Shown piece after piece: positions 60,861 through 64,000 of a stretch of DNA of 64,000 bases. The position numbers and the translations under genes were made by a program. This DNA is from Paragonimus westermani (lineage: Eukaryota > Platyhelminthes > Trematoda > Plagiorchiida > Troglotrematidae), in contig QNGE01000763.1 of assembly GCA_008508345.1 (NCBI GenBank), positions 94,250-158,249 of the forward strand, read 5' to 3'. The notes under the pieces were generated by a model. The model was given only the letters and a program-made list of their open reading frames with translations. It had not been told where the DNA came from and searched no databases. The stretch's first letter is position 1. Every line of letters begins with the position of its first letter.

Positions 60861-63184
60861 TAGATAGCCGGATTGTTTGTAGAAAAGCTGTAGTAATCGT
60901 GTTAATATATCCAATATACACTTGTAAGGAACTTTACTTGACGTATTGATCGTGGCATTTTTGCTAATGATGCTTTGCGACGTTGAGCTGTTGAAAAAGT
61001 TATAGGTTCACGAAATGTGCGTCACACTTTGGTTTCGCGCGTTTATTTGTGATCAATTTTTTACCTGCTCATTTTCATTTACCGGGTTTTAAAATCATCA
61101 ATATTGTTTCTTGGACTTAGATAGGCTGTGCCGTGTAGCTCCGTGACAGACAGTCCCATGAGTTCGTTCAAAATATCAGGTATTGTATGTCACTACACTG
61201 AACTTCCTTGTGAAATTGGATATTATTAGACGGGCTTGCAGAACACTGGAAGAAATACACTGAGTGATGTTAGTACGTTTCATCATTAACGGAAAGTGTA
61301 ACCATCAGTTAATCGAGTTTCCCCGCGATCATTAAATTAGTCAGGCTAAATAACTAATTGCAAAGAGCATCGAAATATATCCGGATGCACTGCAAAGATG
61401 AAAAAACATGGTGCGAGCATAAAAACACCAATTCAGTCGAAGGCATAATCATGTCTTTCATAATAAAACCATTTGCTGCAGTGTATGAAATGAGCGAACA
61501 CCTCCACAATCCATATAACTAAATAGAAAATAAGGATGCAGAAAGCAACAGAGTGATCAGGAGGTTGTCCGGAAAGGTCCGTTGGACTGAAACGAGCATC
61601 CCACTGCCTTTGGGAAGAATTTCCAACCACACCTCTAGTGATATTCCACGGCGCCAGTGTTCCGTCGCATTCTTAACTTTGTTCGGCAGCTATATTATCG
61701 ATGAACCAAACGTATGTTTGTTTCTGTTGTCATTGGTTTGTGTTCTGCCGAAATTTACATTTTTCACAGCTTGCGCGACTATATCCGGACAGAGTGAACT
61801 CGAAGTTTCACAAGAATTGTTGGATGCTAGCCGCAGAACTAAGCTTGTGAGTAAGCTTGTCAATTTTAAATCTTCTTGTCGATGGACCACCACGAGAAAG
61901 GAAAAATGGAGCTCAATTTGGTTTAAGTTACACTATGACTGTAGTCAGTAGCATTTCGACATCCTTGTTCATTTCATAACCGCCCTTAACTATCACAGGT
62001 ATTCGATCCAGGTGTCATGCACGTATTCCCCTTTGCCACACAGGAGCACTGATAAGCAAGAATGCACTAGACGATAACACGCTGAGGGTGATATGGTGTT
62101 ATGTGGAGTCAAAACGTCCGGATGGAGGAATTTTAAATCGGTTTTTCCTGTAAGGTTGGAGGACTCTGCGCGCATGCGGAAATGGCGCTCAGATATCCGT
62201 GATGAAGCTCATGTGCATTGGCTATTGTTTGGGATAAGTCGAGTTGTACATCCATTATGTCATTACCAAATCAGTTCGATTAAAACTCAAGGGCAGTCTT
62301 GGTGATCAGACGATTGTAAACCTTGTCGGTCAGTGGGGATGATATATCACACGGGACCATATATATATGAGGATGTTATATATATGACTGCTCGGGAAGT
62401 TAATCGCCTGTATGGGCCGTCGATAACTGGAATATAGATTTCTCTAGGTTGTGCTGTTTAAACATTCCTGGGTGTACAGGACGTCTGAGAATATTTGTGG
62501 AAGTTGAGCATAAAAGTATTAATTAAACCGACGCAAGTGCGCAATGGATTAACAGCCACATAGTCGGAAAACGGCAAAAGCAAGCCAAGCTTGAGAAATT
62601 TTGGGGGCGGCTATGAAAGTGAACTACGAAAGTGACATTCCATGAATACCATGTTTTTAACAATATTTTCCTGAAACCTGTCTGCAGTTCATACAGCACG
62701 AAAATTATGTTCTTTTTCTGTTAGCCCAGAGTCCGACGGTTTGGTTAAGCTTTAATTTAGCTCCTATCTGAACCTGGGAAACATGACAGGATGACGGCCG
62801 GAGCGTAACTAGTCTACTGCATGATAGTGAATGTACGTATTCACTGCCCTTTTGTCAGGACAGCAATTTTGTCTCAAAATATGATCTTCCTACATCGCGT
62901 GATGGTTGTGCAGCCGTCACAACAAACTGAAAACTAGATTCACCCAATAGTAAGTTTCCTCTGGATGGTTCAAAGTAAACTGAAACGGTAAGATAAACTG
63001 CATGATGACCAGCTGTAACGAGTCAGTTTAAACAATTCAAAAGATATACTTCTAGTTTTGTAATTAAGGGGAATTACATGGCCAACAACATTGGGTACAA
63101 ACAGAAGTTTGCCTTATCTTGTGCATACACGGCTACCTAGTTACACGTGATTCACACCACTAAAGGACCAGTACTACACAATTG
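60861..63184. other. Unassigned intergenic DNA
   Basis: I recognise no gene. The 132-codon plus-strand frame at 61553-61951 has a hydrophobic stretch (L-F-L-L-S-L-V-C-V-L) but no family I know, and the reverse strand is partly open. Two short ATATATAT runs lie around 62359-62384. Confidence 0.45.
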
Positions 63185-63375
63185 TGAACGCAGTTTGTCT
63201 AAATATTCTGTCTCTTACGTTGTCTAACAGTTCACTTGTAGTTGCGGTTACGCCTACATAAGCAGAACAGACCGACAGCTATGTGTCCGTACACTGTCCG
63301 TAACTTATAACTTGAATGTTTTACGCTTGTGACTGACGACAGCAAAACGAAATGTCAGCTTACAGCAACGTCTTT
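63185..63375 (+). mobile_element. Penelope-like element PLE-8, short endonuclease and 3'-end relic
   Basis: One frame gives S-K-Y-S-V-S-Y-V-V, a stop, Q-F-T-C-S-C-G-Y-A-Y-I-S-R-T-D-R-Q-L at about 63203-63282. This matches the nuclease start of PLE-1 (V-I-Y-Q-L-T-C-S-C-G-D-V-Y-I-G-R-T), with Gly replaced by Ser in YIG. The rest of the nuclease is deleted, and the sequence goes directly into the PLE-1 type 3' non-coding end (63285-63375, compare 20106-20185). It is a remnant of the PLE-1 lineage with an internal deletion. Confidence 0.75.
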
Positions 63376-63839
63376 TCTCAACATTGTTAAAACTACTCCT
63401 TACTTACCCAATTAGGGTAGTCACATAATAGTGAAAAGCCTCACCAACTTTGTGCAGAAAACACTTTAAACTGTCGGATCTATTTTTCTTGCTGGGGGAA
63501 GCGTTTTGTGGAGCTGAACCTGCTAGATATCTTTTATCTTCTGTCAGAGCAAAGTAGAAGGTTGTTACTGGTTATCAAGCCCAAATGTTAATCTGATAGA
63601 AGAGGTGAACTTGTAACCAAGTAGCCAATGTCAACATGACTGGAATCTGAGAGCGAGAGTTCGATAGTCTTTCATGGGGACGGTGCATAAGTCCGATAGC
63701 GATGTTATACGAAACCGTTACTCTTTAAATCATTCCTATCCTTGCTGATTAGGTGTGTGCAATCGGAAACAGAGTTGAGTGAAAAATATTCTTTATCACT
63801 CCGAAAATTGTAAACGACTTGCTGCAGAGTGAGTCACGG
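63376..63839. other. Unassigned intergenic DNA
   Basis: I recognise nothing in this stretch. Confidence 0.45.
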
Positions 63840-64000
63840 TGAGACTGGACCTTGACGAGGTGTGACGGCTTGCGCATCTCGATGACCTTTTGGGCTAAAC
63901 TGGACAGAGTTACTCATACCAGGCAGGCCAACAAGTAGAGGTCTGACAAACCACAGTCTCCTGCTCCTCCAGGTTGGCGGTTGGAGGATGGTTGGCATCT
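63840..64000 (+). repeat. Possible LINE 5' leader at window edge
   Basis: The last 160 bases are GC-richer and end in a purine/GT-rich run with CTCCTCCAGGTTGG and GGTTGGAGGATGGTTGG. Such leaders often precede the endonuclease ORF of animal RTE-type LINEs, but the window stops before any coding sequence, so this is only an impression from composition and wording. Confidence 0.25.

Noticed and set aside
61553..61951. 132-codon frame whose hydrophobic segment resembles that encoded in the palindromic element at 59.6 kb
   Set aside because: At the nucleotide level the match is patchy, and I could not extend it to the element termini.
63333..63356. CTGACGA ... GTC string after PLE-8 as a hammerhead ribozyme
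   Set aside because: The spacing to GTC can be made to fit helix III, but no helix II can be formed and the GAAA position reads AAAA. The homologous place after PLE-1 is also degenerate.
1..64000. CRISPR arrays, operons, phage or bacterial genes
   Set aside because: No regularly spaced direct repeats, no tandem long ORFs and no Shine-Dalgarno patterns; the element content is that of an animal genome.

Overview
This window reads as intergenic, repeat-rich chromosome from an animal. It is AT-rich overall, has no open frame longer than 212 codons, and shows no operons, ribosome-binding-site patterns or recognisable cellular gene. What can be identified is a layered set of decayed transposable elements. 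The mix is Penelope-like elements (PLEs) of several lineages, an RTE-type LINE tail with a terminal zinc finger, a tRNA-derived SINE family, a Tc1/IS630-like transposase relic and MITE-like inverted repeats. This would fit a flatworm such as a trematode, but that placement is inferred from element types and cannot be proved without a search.

Layout. From 1 to 13.0 kb nothing is recognisable except two hairpins (6453-6499 and 10328-10359) and a weak 72-codon open frame. A GC-rich block at 13051-13526 on the minus strand has the layout of a solo LTR (TGT...ACA ends, TATA-like box, AATAAA). At 17.8-20.0 kb lies the best-preserved PLE, with N-terminal region, reverse transcriptase (RT) with YVDD, and a GIY-YIG endonuclease carrying a C-x-C-G-D-V-Y-I-G motif; all are broken by stops and frameshifts. 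A second, RT-dead PLE lies at 23.3-24.2 kb and a PLE tail at 25.6-26.1 kb. Hammerhead-ribozyme-like cores flank that tail at 25084 and 26280.

From 26.3 to 47.9 kb the sequence is mostly unassigned. It holds three copies of the SINE (32.8, 36.5 and 45.3 kb), one copy of a 100-bp repeat (41.8 kb) and a CpG-rich patch (43.2 kb). From 47.9 to 59.7 kb elements are packed. In order they are a third-lineage PLE cut off at about 48.79 kb beside a LINE 3' fragment, a PLE RT fragment (53.7 kb), an inverted-repeat element (54.15 kb), a transposase helix-turn-helix relic on the minus strand (55.3-55.6 kb), a long PLE interrupted by a roughly 300-bp insertion (55.7-58.0 kb), another PLE tail (58.5 kb), and a nearly palindromic TTAA-flanked element (59.23-59.67 kb). 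A fourth SINE is at 60.6 kb, a short PLE endonuclease relic at 63.2 kb, and possibly the 5' leader of a LINE at the right edge.

All eight PLE fragments and the LINE tail read on the + strand, and all four SINE copies read on the - strand. None of the element proteins is intact, so activity in trans from copies elsewhere must be assumed for any movement. The element names are based on protein motifs recognised by eye; no database comparison was run.
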